Source: Rossellomorea aquimaris TF-12 (lineage in GTDB: Bacteria; Bacillota; Bacilli; Bacillales; Bacillaceae_B). Taken from it: a stretch of DNA of 64,000 nucleotides. The stretch spans positions 1-64,000 of the forward strand of contig NZ_LQXM01000023.1 in the NCBI RefSeq assembly GCF_001648555.1. The letters are read 5' to 3'. The notes below the pieces were generated by a model. The model saw only the letters and a program-made list of their open reading frames with translations, was not told the origin of the DNA and made no database searches. The position numbers and the translations under genes are program-made. This document shows positions 9,210-17,539 of this stretch, in pieces; positions within the stretch are counted from its first letter, which is position 1; each line of letters starts with the position of its first letter.

Positions 9210-10409
9210 TCATGGGATTTGAGGATTTCTATTTTCCGCATCTATATTGGAAGATAAGAGTTTATTGGAAACTTCCGTTGGTTCTCCGTTTCTTAAATAG
9301 ATTCGAGGTACCCTGGTTGAGATAATACATGGAATCTCATAATTAATCGTGTCGAGCTTTTGAGCGATTTCATCCATTGTAATTTCCTCTTGACCCTGTT
9401 TTCCAATTAAAGTTACTTTCGATCCAGGTGTTAATGGATCCGGTAAACTTATCATACATTGGTCCATACATATTCTACCAACTATCGGAGCACGTTTGCT
9501 GTTTACAATGACATGTTGACCCTGAAGTCTACGCAGCCATCCGTCAGCATATCCGATTGGAATCGTTCCAATCCATTCCTTCTCACCTGTTTCATAAGTA
9601 GCTCCATAGCTTATTTTCTCTCCAGCTGAAAGCTCCTTCGTGGAAATGAGTCTGGAATGAAGAGAGAATACCGGCCTTAGAGGAAAGGGTAATTCAGGCT
9701 TCACCTCTGCAGATGGAGAAAGTCCATACATGGAAATCCCAACCCTAACAGCATTAAAATACGTATTCGGCTTCCTTAACGTTGCAGCGCTATTAGACGA
9801 GTGGATATATGGTGGCAGCTCATCTAATGATTGAAGCATTTCTTCAAATACTTTTAGCTGTTGCTCAAGGTAAGCATCATTTAGCTCATCAGCTGTTGCA
9901 TAATGAGTAAAGATTCCTTCTAATTCAAAACTTGAATGGGTTGCGATACATTTCTCTATCTCTTTTAATTCTTTTATGGTTCTCACACCTATCCTACCCA
10001 TCCCAGTGTCACATTTAATGTGTAGGTGTAGTGAGTCTTCCTTTGTCAATTGCTTTTCTGCTTCTACCAGCCATTCTTGACTAAAAGTAGTTAGCGAGAT
10101 TTGTTGTTCAGCAGCCATCTTTACGTCTTTTGGACGTGTAGCTCCCAGTACAAGAATAGGGGATTGAATTCCAGCTTTCCTTAAGGAGAGGGCTTCGTCT
10201 AAGAAAGCCACCGCCACTCCATGTGCTCCTGCTTCCAAAGCGGTTAAGGCCGTTTGAACATCTCCATGACCGTAAGCATTCGCCTTTACCACTGCAAACA
10301 TTCTCACATCTTGGGGAATGTGTTTTCGAATGTTTGTTACGTTCTCATATAAATTGTCTAAATTTATTTCCGCCCAAGTATCTCGAAAAAATTGCGTCTG
10401 CGTTTCCAC
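9210..10409 (-). CDS. alr: Alanine racemase, PLP-dependent
   Basis: 399 aa. The PLP lysine is in AVVKANAYGHG at about residue 42, and the second catalytic base is the tyrosine of SYGATYETG. It interconverts L- and D-alanine for peptidoglycan. The GTG at 10409 is preferred because GAGGAAG lies about 8 nt upstream and the protein then starts just before the conserved FRDTWAEINL. The in-frame ATG at 10436 has no ribosome site. It lies between the lipoprotein gene and ndoAI, as in B. subtilis. Confidence 0.95.
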   Translation of the reverse strand: METQTQFFRDTWAEINLDNLYENVTNIRKHIPQDVRMFAVVKANAYGHGDVQTALTALEAGAHGVAVAFLDEALSLRKAGIQSPILVLGATRPKDVKMAAEQQISLTTFSQEWLVEAEKQLTKEDSLHLHIKCDTGMGRIGVRTIKELKEIEKCIATHSSFELEGIFTHYATADELNDAYLEQQLKVFEEMLQSLDELPPYIHSSNSAATLRKPNTYFNAVRVGISMYGLSPSAEVKPELPFPLRPVFSLHSRLISTKELSAGEKISYGATYETGEKEWIGTIPIGYADGWLRRLQGQHVIVNSKRAPIVGRICMDQCMISLPDPLTPGSKVTLIGKQGQEEITMDEIAQKLDTINYEIPCIISTRVPRIYLRNGEPTEVSNKLLSSNIDAENRNPQIP

Positions 10410-10674
10410 ACTTTTCACTTCCTCATATCTATGCACAAAACATTGTCATTCTATTCAAGAATACCATTGATTATTCCTCTATGCCTCTATTGTGTCAAAT
10501 ACAATTATTTCTATCAAGAAAAACGATAGGGGCAAATGGCTGATTCAATTTCAAGCAATCATTCATTGTTGAAGAATCAGTAGGAAAGACTGTTGATACG
10601 CTCGTACAATTATTTATATGTAGAATGTTATCTTTTGTCTGGATAAAGGTTTATGTTGGCAAAAAATGATTGCT

Positions 10675-10737
10675 GCACTTTGAAAAAAATGTTCTTCTTT
10701 AAACGAGTAAGGCCTTTATATTAGTCTATATTAAGAA
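10675..10737. repeat. Dispersed intergenic repeat R2, copy 1
   Basis: About 60 bp of recognisable similarity to positions 55634-55694, including the shared core TTAGTCTATATTAAGAA and an AAACG-GTAAGG block. It lies in the 500-bp non-coding stretch 10410-10909 before alr. That stretch also holds AGCAACAATCTTT near 10809, a sequence found at the ends of other repeats in the window. No ORF with a ribosome site was seen here. Confidence 0.6.
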
Positions 10738-10867
10738 GGAGACTCAACTCATTCCCCTATGAAAGTGAGCACCTTGCTGTAAAAACTACTCCACTCTTTT
10801 CAAACAACAGCAACAATCTTTAAGAAATGAATTTTGCAAAAAAATGAGCATCACACCGTTCAAGCAA

Positions 10868-10897
10868 GAAAAGAGACGAACCTATTAGGCTCGCCCC
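10868..10897 (-). terminator. Terminator of the LolA-like lipoprotein gene
   Basis: On the minus strand a 10-bp stem with G-U pairs (GGGGCGAGCC / GGTTCGTCTC) is followed by TTTTC, just after the stop at 10910. Confidence 0.75.
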
Positions 10898-10909
10898 GTT
10901 TTGTGAGAA

Positions 10910-11923
10910 TTATTTTACCATGGAACCTTGTACTGATTGAGCTAACATCACCATCTCAGATGGTGTTAAATCATTAGAAGCCAGCATGTAGTCTACACCA
11001 TTATTCGTCCAGGTGATGGAGCGGTCAGTCATGGCTGCCACTGTGAACCCTAGATCAACCAGTTCACCTTTTAAGGATGTTGAAACAGTCATAGTTGGAA
11101 CGAATGTTGTTTTCTCTTGAACAATCGTAAAGGATTTTTCACCGTCATACGTTAGGATTACTCGTTTACCGGTATCAGTGGCTACTTCCTTCTCTTCCAC
11201 TAACTGCGTACCCGTAATTTCTGACATAGGGTACAGAACCGTAAACTCTTTATCTTCTACACTTGCCGTCACAGGAACTTCAAGTTGAGCACCCGTCATA
11301 TTTTTCTTCATGTCGAAGTCTTTTTTGTCAAATGCCGCTTTCATATCCATTTTGGAAAACTCAACCTTCACAAGAGAGTTTTGGTCAGCATCCATTACAT
11401 TAACCGACGCAGGAGAAAGATCCTTTTTATTGAAGGCAATCTCTTGAGTTGGAAGCATTTGACTATTTTGATAGCGTGTTTTTGTATTGAAGATATAATG
11501 GTCTTTCGTCTCTTTAAATGTAGCCTCTTTGTCTTTCAATACATCTTGAACAAGAGATTCATAGAGGTACGCTTGACTACTGTTTTCTGGCCAGTCGCTT
11601 TGGAAACGGAAGCTTTTGTTGAGGGCTGGAGTTAAGACAAATACCCCGTCATCGTTACGCAGAATCATTTGACTTTGATCCTTCGCTGCGTTTTTCAGTG
11701 CTACTCGATAATAATTAGGGTCATTATGCCACACTTCAACATCATAGGTTTGGGGTTCTTCTCCCACTTGAAGCGTCATTTTTGCGTCTGCCTTATACCC
11801 TTTCATATCCTCTACTTTTGCCTTTAAATCTTTCGTTACATCTTCTTTCGATTTTTCACCACAAGCAGCCAGCATAAGCACTGCTAACATGGCCATCACT
11901 AGTACAACTAGCTTTTTCTTCAT
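10910..11923 (-). CDS. LolA-like outer-membrane-lipoprotein-sorting fold lipoprotein (YdcC family)
   Basis: 337 aa. The signal peptide ends in the lipobox LMLAAC, so it is predicted to be a lipid-anchored protein outside the cytoplasmic membrane. The mature part starts with a charged linker followed by beta-rich segments typical of the LolA/LolB/RseB-type fold. It corresponds to YdcC of B. subtilis by position (between acpS and alr). The molecular function is not established. An AAAGGGG-type ribosome site precedes the ATG. Confidence 0.85.
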   Translation of the reverse strand: MKKKLVVLVMAMLAVLMLAACGEKSKEDVTKDLKAKVEDMKGYKADAKMTLQVGEEPQTYDVEVWHNDPNYYRVALKNAAKDQSQMILRNDDGVFVLTPALNKSFRFQSDWPENSSQAYLYESLVQDVLKDKEATFKETKDHYIFNTKTRYQNSQMLPTQEIAFNKKDLSPASVNVMDADQNSLVKVEFSKMDMKAAFDKKDFDMKKNMTGAQLEVPVTASVEDKEFTVLYPMSEITGTQLVEEKEVATDTGKRVILTYDGEKSFTIVQEKTTFVPTMTVSTSLKGELVDLGFTVAAMTDRSITWTNNGVDYMLASNDLTPSEMVMLAQSVQGSMVK

Positions 11924-12154
11924 TTTTTCAACCCCTTTTGTCTCAGGATAAACGTAAATGAGAGAGGGGAAAGCTAGCCGTTTAAGAATGGACGATTCTT
12001 ATAGAATGCCCCGTTCCTCACACTCGTGTTCAATGGAAATTGATCAAAGAACCGCGATTGTTAAATAACTAGCCTTGTCTCTCCTATTGCACTACTGAAT
12101 ATATGAGACAACCTTAGGGATTATGCTAGTGAAGATGACAAGCAGAGAATATTT

Positions 12155-12505
12155 TTATTCTTCTATTATGACTTGTGCAGCTGCAAATTCTTTACTATGG
12201 GTGATAGATAAATGAGCCTTTAGGCCGGTTGGCTTTGAAAAATAAGGCTTTCCATTCTGATCCTTACTGATTTCAATATCCAGAAATGAAAGCTCTTCTC
12301 CGATACCCGTACCATTTGCTTTGGAGAAAGCTTCTTTTGCAGCAAATCGCCCGGCAATATACTCCACTCTCCGTTGTTGTGTTAGTCTGGACAATGCTTC
12401 TTGTTCCTTTAAGGTTAGAATCCTATTTATGAACTTAGGCTGACGCTCCACTATTTTTTGAATGCGGGTGATTTCAATAATATCTAATCCAATTCCTTTA
12501 ATCAT
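12155..12505 (-). CDS. acpS: Holo-[acyl-carrier-protein] synthase
   Basis: 116 aa. The Mg2+/CoA-binding residues are visible as Asp8 in MIKGIGLDIIEI and Glu in GRFAAKEAFSKA. AcpS transfers 4'-phosphopantetheine from CoA to the acyl carrier protein serine. The ATG at 12505 is selected because GAAGGAG lies about 8 nt upstream. An earlier in-frame ATG has no such site. It is divergent from the rhomboid gene. Confidence 0.95.
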   Translation of the reverse strand: MIKGIGLDIIEITRIQKIVERQPKFINRILTLKEQEALSRLTQQRRVEYIAGRFAAKEAFSKANGTGIGEELSFLDIEISKDQNGKPYFSKPTGLKAHLSITHSKEFAAAQVIIEE

Positions 12506-12626
12506 ATGTAAATCTCCTTCTATTCTTGTCCATTTAAGCATATAAATAATACGAATGATTCGTTATTTTTCGCCTTTTCATATACTATATAACTATCTTA
12601 TAAAATTGTTTGCTGGAGGGTACAAC

Positions 12627-13214
12627 ATGTTTGTCCGTACAGAAAGTTTTTCACAGTTTTTGCGACAATACCCCATTATATCTATCATTATTTTCATTCA
12701 TATATTGCTCTTCCTTGTTAGTTCTCTTCCTATTTTCCCCCAAATGTGGGTGTATGAACAGCTGGCTGGTGTAAATTTATTTATTAAAGAAGGAGAATGG
12801 TGGCGGTTGATCACTCCCATATTTGTTCACATCGGGTTTGCTCACCTACTCTTCAACTCATTTTCCCTTGTCTTATTCGGTCCGCCTTTAGAAAAATACT
12901 TAGGCAAATTAAAATTTATTGGTCTTTATTTTGCAAGTGGTATCTTCGCTAATATCATTACGTATCTTTTAAAGCCCCTTACTTACAGTCATGTGGGAGC
13001 ATCAGGAGCTATTTTCGGTTTGTTCGGGTTTTATATTGCCATGATTATGCTAAAAAATCACTTTATCACGAGAGAAAGTCGCCAAATCATCCTTCCTATT
13101 GTAGTCATTGGTGTCGTGATGACATTCATGCAGTCCGGTATCAACATTACCGCCCATATCTTTGGGTTACTTGGTGGATTTATTATTGGATGGATTTCTG
13201 GCAAAAGATACTGA
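12627..13214 (+). CDS. Rhomboid family intramembrane serine protease (YdcA-like)
   Basis: 195 aa with about six membrane segments. The catalytic serine is Ser126 in GASGAIFG and the catalytic histidine is His177 in ITAHIFGLLGG. The loop motif WWRLITPIFVH and the HLLFNSFSL helix are also typical. The start at 12627 has GGAGGG 6 nt upstream. It corresponds in position to YdcA of B. subtilis. Substrates are unknown. Confidence 0.93.
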   Translation: MFVRTESFSQFLRQYPIISIIIFIHILLFLVSSLPIFPQMWVYEQLAGVNLFIKEGEWWRLITPIFVHIGFAHLLFNSFSLVLFGPPLEKYLGKLKFIGLYFASGIFANIITYLLKPLTYSHVGASGAIFGLFGFYIAMIMLKNHFITRESRQIILPIVVIGVVMTFMQSGINITAHIFGLLGGFIIGWISGKRY

Positions 13215-13220
13215 AAGATA

Positions 13221-13256
13221 AAAGGTGGCCCATTCTAATAGTGGGCCACCCTTTTT
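13221..13256. terminator. Bidirectional terminator between rhomboid gene and ydbT-like gene
   Basis: Stem GGTGGCCCA / TGGGCCACC with a 9-nt loop, flanked by A- and T-runs, at the junction of two convergent genes. Confidence 0.9.
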
Positions 13257-14709
13257 ATATGGATTGATTATACGAAAACCATGATGCAACGGTTTTTATA
13301 TCGTCTCTTTCTAAATCGTGAATAGCGCTTGAATACCCAGTTCCACCTGACTTCACCGTGGTGACCAGACTCCCTAAATTTTTTCTCGATTGAAACCAAC
13401 TTTCTTTCGTATCGAGGGATTGAATCCTATTTTTCTTCATATACATGGTGTTTTTCAAGAACCCTCTATACTGCAAGGACAATTGAGTACCGTCAACCTT
13501 CCATCCACCTGCCCGATATTGATAATACCCAAGGACACTAAGGGGAATGACACTTAGGAAACTGAGGGCACCAAGCGGGAAATACAAAATGGTCACAATG
13601 GTTCCCGGAATGAGAATCCAAATCGTTCTTCTAAAAACGTACCTTTTTAATGAGCGCTTTGGAAGTCTCTTAAAGTCACTAACAATTCTATAATCATGGA
13701 ATATCCCATCCAACAGGTCAGCAATTCTCTTCTTTTTCACAAGAGGAAAGAGCTTAATCGTTGTGCTCTCCTTATCTAAAACGGAGCCTCCAGCATTTTC
13801 AATTTGAACCGTACAATAGCCTAACAGCTGTCTGATCGGATTCTCTACAACACGTATTCCCTGCACGCGATTTAGCGGGACGGTTACCTGCTTTTTCTCC
13901 AGTAACCCTCGAGTGATCACAATGTTTTCATCGACGATCTTCACCTTGAACTCTCCATAAATAATAAAGGTCCATGCAATTGAAAGAAGCCAAGCAACGA
14001 TTAATAAAACAAATGAAAGAATCGAGACGATGAAAATACCACTTTTAATAAATACCGCTACCTCTTCATATACCGCTTCATACGGTATCAGCTCATTGAA
14101 TTGCGAAAAGAACACGAAAACACCTGATAAAATAACACCAATCCCACCAGAAGTCGTGGCCAGAACCCAGATATCCTTAGGACTCATATTAAATAAGATT
14201 TTACCTTTCTCGGCAGTATCCTGAGTCTCTGTTTCAGGTATTTCACGTCCCTTCTTTTCACTATAAATAATCTTTTCAAGCTCTAGAGCCTCTTCTTTTA
14301 CAATAGCCGTCAATTCAGCTTCAGATTCTCTCGGATTTGAAGAGCCTGCTGTTTCAACCTTCACCTTCACTAATCCAAAAGGTCTATGAAGAATACCTTC
14401 TGAAAAGTTCAGGCTTTGGATACGGTCAAAAGGAATATACCGTTTCTTTTTAACGAAAAGACCGTATTCAATTCTGAGTTCCCTATCTTCCAATCGGTAA
14501 GTAAATCGAAGCCATTTCACTATTCCTGCAACTAATACAAACACAAGTACTGCCACTATGGATAATATAGGAATGTAATCCCAAAAACCGCTTTTTTCCC
14601 CATTATTATTCAGCACAAATATTAAGACAAAGGGTATTATCAATTCTTTTAATTGTTTCACAAAGCTTGCAACAGCCGAAATAGGATGTAAACGCTTATG
14701 CTCAGACAT
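13255..14709 (-). CDS. Bacterial PH-domain membrane protein, YdbT-like
   Basis: 484 aa with three PH (bPH2/DUF304-type) domains interleaved with pairs of membrane helices. Examples of the domains are LEDRELRIEYGLFVKKKRYIP, IVDENIVITRGLLEKKQVTVP and VDGTQLSLQYRGFLKNTMYM. Each contains the recurrent RIQSLN/RVQGIR/RIQSLD motif. The start at 14709 overlaps the ydbS stop by 8 nt. In B. subtilis YdbS and YdbT are paired the same way and have been linked to resistance to amylocyclicin-like peptides. The role here is inferred only from that. Confidence 0.85.
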   Translation of the reverse strand: MSEHKRLHPISAVASFVKQLKELIIPFVLIFVLNNNGEKSGFWDYIPILSIVAVLVFVLVAGIVKWLRFTYRLEDRELRIEYGLFVKKKRYIPFDRIQSLNFSEGILHRPFGLVKVKVETAGSSNPRESEAELTAIVKEEALELEKIIYSEKKGREIPETETQDTAEKGKILFNMSPKDIWVLATTSGGIGVILSGVFVFFSQFNELIPYEAVYEEVAVFIKSGIFIVSILSFVLLIVAWLLSIAWTFIIYGEFKVKIVDENIVITRGLLEKKQVTVPLNRVQGIRVVENPIRQLLGYCTVQIENAGGSVLDKESTTIKLFPLVKKKRIADLLDGIFHDYRIVSDFKRLPKRSLKRYVFRRTIWILIPGTIVTILYFPLGALSFLSVIPLSVLGYYQYRAGGWKVDGTQLSLQYRGFLKNTMYMKKNRIQSLDTKESWFQSRKNLGSLVTTVKSGGTGYSSAIHDLERDDIKTVASWFSYNQSI

Positions 14710-15181
14710 CTTCTTCTGCCACCCTTGCAAGTAATGAAATCGAGTTTCTCAATTCATCCGCTTCCCCTGTATCTAATGCAGGAATTTCATGAACAGTCGC
14801 TGCAGTTGAGATTGTGATCGTTGATAAATGGTACTTTTTCAAAATAGGACCCTGCACCGTGTCTACATGCTGTACCCTTACCATTGGTATCAACGTTCTT
14901 TTTACAATGAAGATTCCTCTTTGAAGCTCAATTTCTTGCTCTCTTACTTCATACCTCCACCTTTTCCACCGCATGGTCGGTATTAAAAACACCAATAAAT
15001 ATGTAAATAGGATGATAACGATTATAGCGATTGCGATCATCCATGTTGGCCAATTAAATAAGTATGACAATACAATGACTGCTATGGCTACTGCCACAAA
15101 CCCAAGAGTTTGAAACAACCCATAAAGCTTCCAGACCTTCAACGCTTTTGGCGATATCCTCTTTAGTGACTCAACGCTCAC
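14702..15181 (-). CDS. Bacterial PH-domain membrane protein, YdbS-like
   Basis: 159 aa. Two membrane helices (LGFVAVAIAVIVLSYLF and WMIAIAIIVIILFTYLLVF) are followed by one PH domain with VREQEIELQRGIFIVKRTLIP and RVQHVDTVQGP. It shares the domain type of the next gene and overlaps it, so the two products probably form one membrane complex. The exact function is not known. Confidence 0.87.
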   Translation of the reverse strand: MSVESLKRISPKALKVWKLYGLFQTLGFVAVAIAVIVLSYLFNWPTWMIAIAIIVIILFTYLLVFLIPTMRWKRWRYEVREQEIELQRGIFIVKRTLIPMVRVQHVDTVQGPILKKYHLSTITISTAATVHEIPALDTGEADELRNSISLLARVAEEDV

Positions 15182-15254
15182 ACCAATCCCCCCTTACTCT
15201 ATGTATAAATCTTACATTATATTTACGTTTCGGAACAGGATGGGTTTCATAATT

Positions 15255-16217
15255 TCATTCAATGGTAAACGAAGCTTTGTCTATCCACTTAACCTCTGTA
15301 ACTTCTTTCAAGTCCTCAACTAATTGAAATAGGGCATCGTCCTTCCACTTGGCTTCAATCATACAATCAACTTGATCAACGGTTTCTTTTATCCCATGTA
15401 AAAAATCTAAAAACATCTTTGAATCAATTGTATCTCCATGTGCTTTAAACTCTTCAGGTGAGCGGGGACTCGAAATGTGCATTTTAACAGATAACGGAGA
15501 TTGACTCCACGTCTGAACAATTCGATCCCAATCCAACTTCCAATCCCTTTCGTTGTATGCAAGGTGGTGATGATAATCGAATACAAGAGGAATCCCCAGC
15601 TTCTCACAAAGATATAAAGCATCCGCTGCACTAAACACCGTATCGTCATTCTCTAACATAATCATTCGTTGAAGTGAAACAGGGGTCAAAGCCCAATTAT
15701 GTATAAATTGCTCCAATGCCTTCTCCTTGTCATCATAAGCTCCTCCAACATGAAGCACACACCGGTGAGTGGGATCAATGCCCATCCCCTTTAATAAAGC
15801 CTCATGCATTTTTAACGTTTTGAACGTATTTTTCAACACATCCACATCTTTCGTATTTAAAAGCACAAAGTGATCAGGATGAAAATCCACCCGCATGGGA
15901 TGCTCATTCAAATAGGCTTTTATATCATCAAGAGCCGGTTTCAAAGGTGTAATAAAATCCCACCCTTTCAATTCCGGATGATTAGCCAGTGGAATTAACT
16001 TTGAGCTAAATCGAAAAAACTGGATGTCATTAAATACATTATGCTTTAACAAACGAAGGCAATTTTCAAGATTTGACCGGGCAATCCGCTCAAGCCTTCC
16101 AATCGCCGCCTCTCGATCCTTTATCCCCGAAAATTGTTTATACGTCATCGTTTGCGAAGGAGAAGCATTTTGAAGGTTCATACTCATGGCCACATAGCCA
16201 AGCTTTATGAGTGTCAT
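15255..16217 (-). CDS. uvsE: UV damage endonuclease UvsE/UVDE
   Basis: 320 aa TIM-barrel endonuclease. It shows the family start KLGYVAMS, the HPDHFV metal-binding strand, HVGG, the acidic/histidine motif LENDD, FDYHHH, KMHISSP and the terminal MIEAKWKD. The enzyme nicks DNA 5' of UV photoproducts. GGAGTCACC precedes the ATG. B. subtilis YwjD is the homologue but lies elsewhere, so its place between cshA and ydbS is a local insertion relative to that gene order. Confidence 0.93.
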   Translation of the reverse strand: MTLIKLGYVAMSMNLQNASPSQTMTYKQFSGIKDREAAIGRLERIARSNLENCLRLLKHNVFNDIQFFRFSSKLIPLANHPELKGWDFITPLKPALDDIKAYLNEHPMRVDFHPDHFVLLNTKDVDVLKNTFKTLKMHEALLKGMGIDPTHRCVLHVGGAYDDKEKALEQFIHNWALTPVSLQRMIMLENDDTVFSAADALYLCEKLGIPLVFDYHHHLAYNERDWKLDWDRIVQTWSQSPLSVKMHISSPRSPEEFKAHGDTIDSKMFLDFLHGIKETVDQVDCMIEAKWKDDALFQLVEDLKEVTEVKWIDKASFTIE

Positions 16218-16280
16218 GGTTGGGTGACTCCTTTTTTGGTTAGTATGTGCGTCGTGAGGAGAATTATTTTACAGAAATAC

Positions 16281-17246
16281 TTATGTAACACGCCCTCTAC
16301 TATACGTAGTACCTTTTAACGTACCACTTGAAAGTAAATTAGATGATTTAAGTATTTTAGTTGCTATTTTTTGAGATTCCAAATTAAGAAACCACCGCAG
16401 ATCACGATTAGTGTGTTTATTATCGATTAGCAGTAAATAGTCTTCAATCGCATCCTGATCTGAAAAAGATGAGCATTTACTACAAAACCAAGAGGAGCTC
16501 ACTCTTTGGAGTGGTATAAAGTTGCATTTTTTGCACTGAACACCTCTAAGAATAGCCTCCTTTGGGATATTTAACTTTTCTAGAAAATTATATTCTTGTG
16601 AAGAATGATTTTTTAGAATAGCACGTTTTATTTTGGCTATATCTATATCAGAAACCATTTTACTTGAAAATTGACTATTCAAATCCATTATTCGATCAAT
16701 CAAATTTTGGGAATGTATTATTTTTAAATAAGATGAAAGGGGCTTAGGAAGGGTTGTATATTCAAGAATAGTTGCAGGGTTACTAATAACTACTAGAAAG
16801 TCAATCGGAGGGGCCTTTAATTTATTCACAAGAAACCATTTTTGGAGAAGAAGCTTTTGTCTTGTAACTTGAGAAACAGGGTCTATAAAGCCCTCTGTCT
16901 TATCATTATAGATTCTTGTACATTGCCTGATTTGGGGATCAATTCTCATTATCCCAGTAAGATTCTTAACCTCGATGATAAGTGCATAATGGGGAGTCAC
17001 AACGAGAGTGTCTATTTGAAAGTAATGAGGATTTAACGGAAGTCTAATATCGTGGAAAATCATGTATTTCTTATCATTCAAAAAACTCAAATGATAATCT
17101 ACCCTTTTTTCACCATAATAACCTGCTTTTCTTTTCTTTAAATCAGCTTCGATTAAAGGTACTTTCTCATAATTAGGAGGTAATCTTCTTAGAGCGGCTT
17201 CGTTCTGCATAATTCTTAAAGGTACTTCTCTTTTTTTGTATATCAA
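16281..17246 (-). CDS. NERD-domain (nuclease-related) protein with zinc ribbon, copy A
   Basis: 321 aa. The NERD domain (about residues 40-150) has a PD-(D/E)xK-like triad: Asp79 in FQIDTLVV and Glu92/Lys94 in LIIEVKN. A four-cysteine zinc ribbon follows at residues 238, 241, 255 and 258, then a helical C-terminus. The TTG at 17246 is the start because AGGAGTG lies 5 nt upstream and the protein then aligns with copy B (27381-28355) from its first residues. Substrate and role are unknown; nuclease activity is a family-based inference. A 20-bp tandem array lies upstream. Confidence 0.85.
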   Translation of the reverse strand: MIYKKREVPLRIMQNEAALRRLPPNYEKVPLIEADLKKRKAGYYGEKRVDYHLSFLNDKKYMIFHDIRLPLNPHYFQIDTLVVTPHYALIIEVKNLTGIMRIDPQIRQCTRIYNDKTEGFIDPVSQVTRQKLLLQKWFLVNKLKAPPIDFLVVISNPATILEYTTLPKPLSSYLKIIHSQNLIDRIMDLNSQFSSKMVSDIDIAKIKRAILKNHSSQEYNFLEKLNIPKEAILRGVQCKKCNFIPLQRVSSSWFCSKCSSFSDQDAIEDYLLLIDNKHTNRDLRWFLNLESQKIATKILKSSNLLSSGTLKGTTYSRGRVT

Positions 17247-17357
17247 TTTATCACTCCTATGTAAATTGGTATATATTAATTTCGACAATAAAAGTACATT
17301 TCCTGTTTGATTATGTAGAATTCCAATATTTTTTTGCCGGAGTGATTTTTATAATAT

Positions 17358-17478
17358 ATAGGCCATTTTTGAAGTTTACAAGCCATTATGAGAATTTATA
17401 GGCCGTTTTAAATATTAATGAGCCATTTTAAAATTTTATAAGCCAATTACCTACTTTTATACGCCAATTTACATTATT
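17358..17478 (-). repeat. Tandem array, six units of 20-21 bp, upstream of NERD gene A
   Basis: Six units with GCC cores at 17362, 17382, 17402, 17422, 17442 and 17463 (steps 20, 20, 20, 20, 21). On the NERD coding strand the core is approximately AAATGGCYTAT separated by AT-rich variable stretches. The array lies 112-232 bp upstream of the NERD start and just after the cshA terminator. A similar array with another core precedes NERD gene B. Confidence 0.85.
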
Positions 17479-17498
17479 AGAAAAACAAAACCAAACAC

Positions 17499-17532
17499 AA
17501 AAAAACACGACAACCTAAGTCATCGTGTTTTC
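17499..17532 (-). terminator. Terminator of cshA
   Basis: On the minus strand the stem AACACGA / TCGTGTT is followed by TTTTTTTG, directly after the cshA stop. Confidence 0.8.
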
Positions 17533-17539
17533 ATTATTA

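Noticed and set aside
17358-17478. CRISPR array
   Set aside because: Cores are only about 10 bp and spacers about 10 bp; real CRISPR units have repeats of 23 bp or more with longer spacers. No cas genes are in the window.
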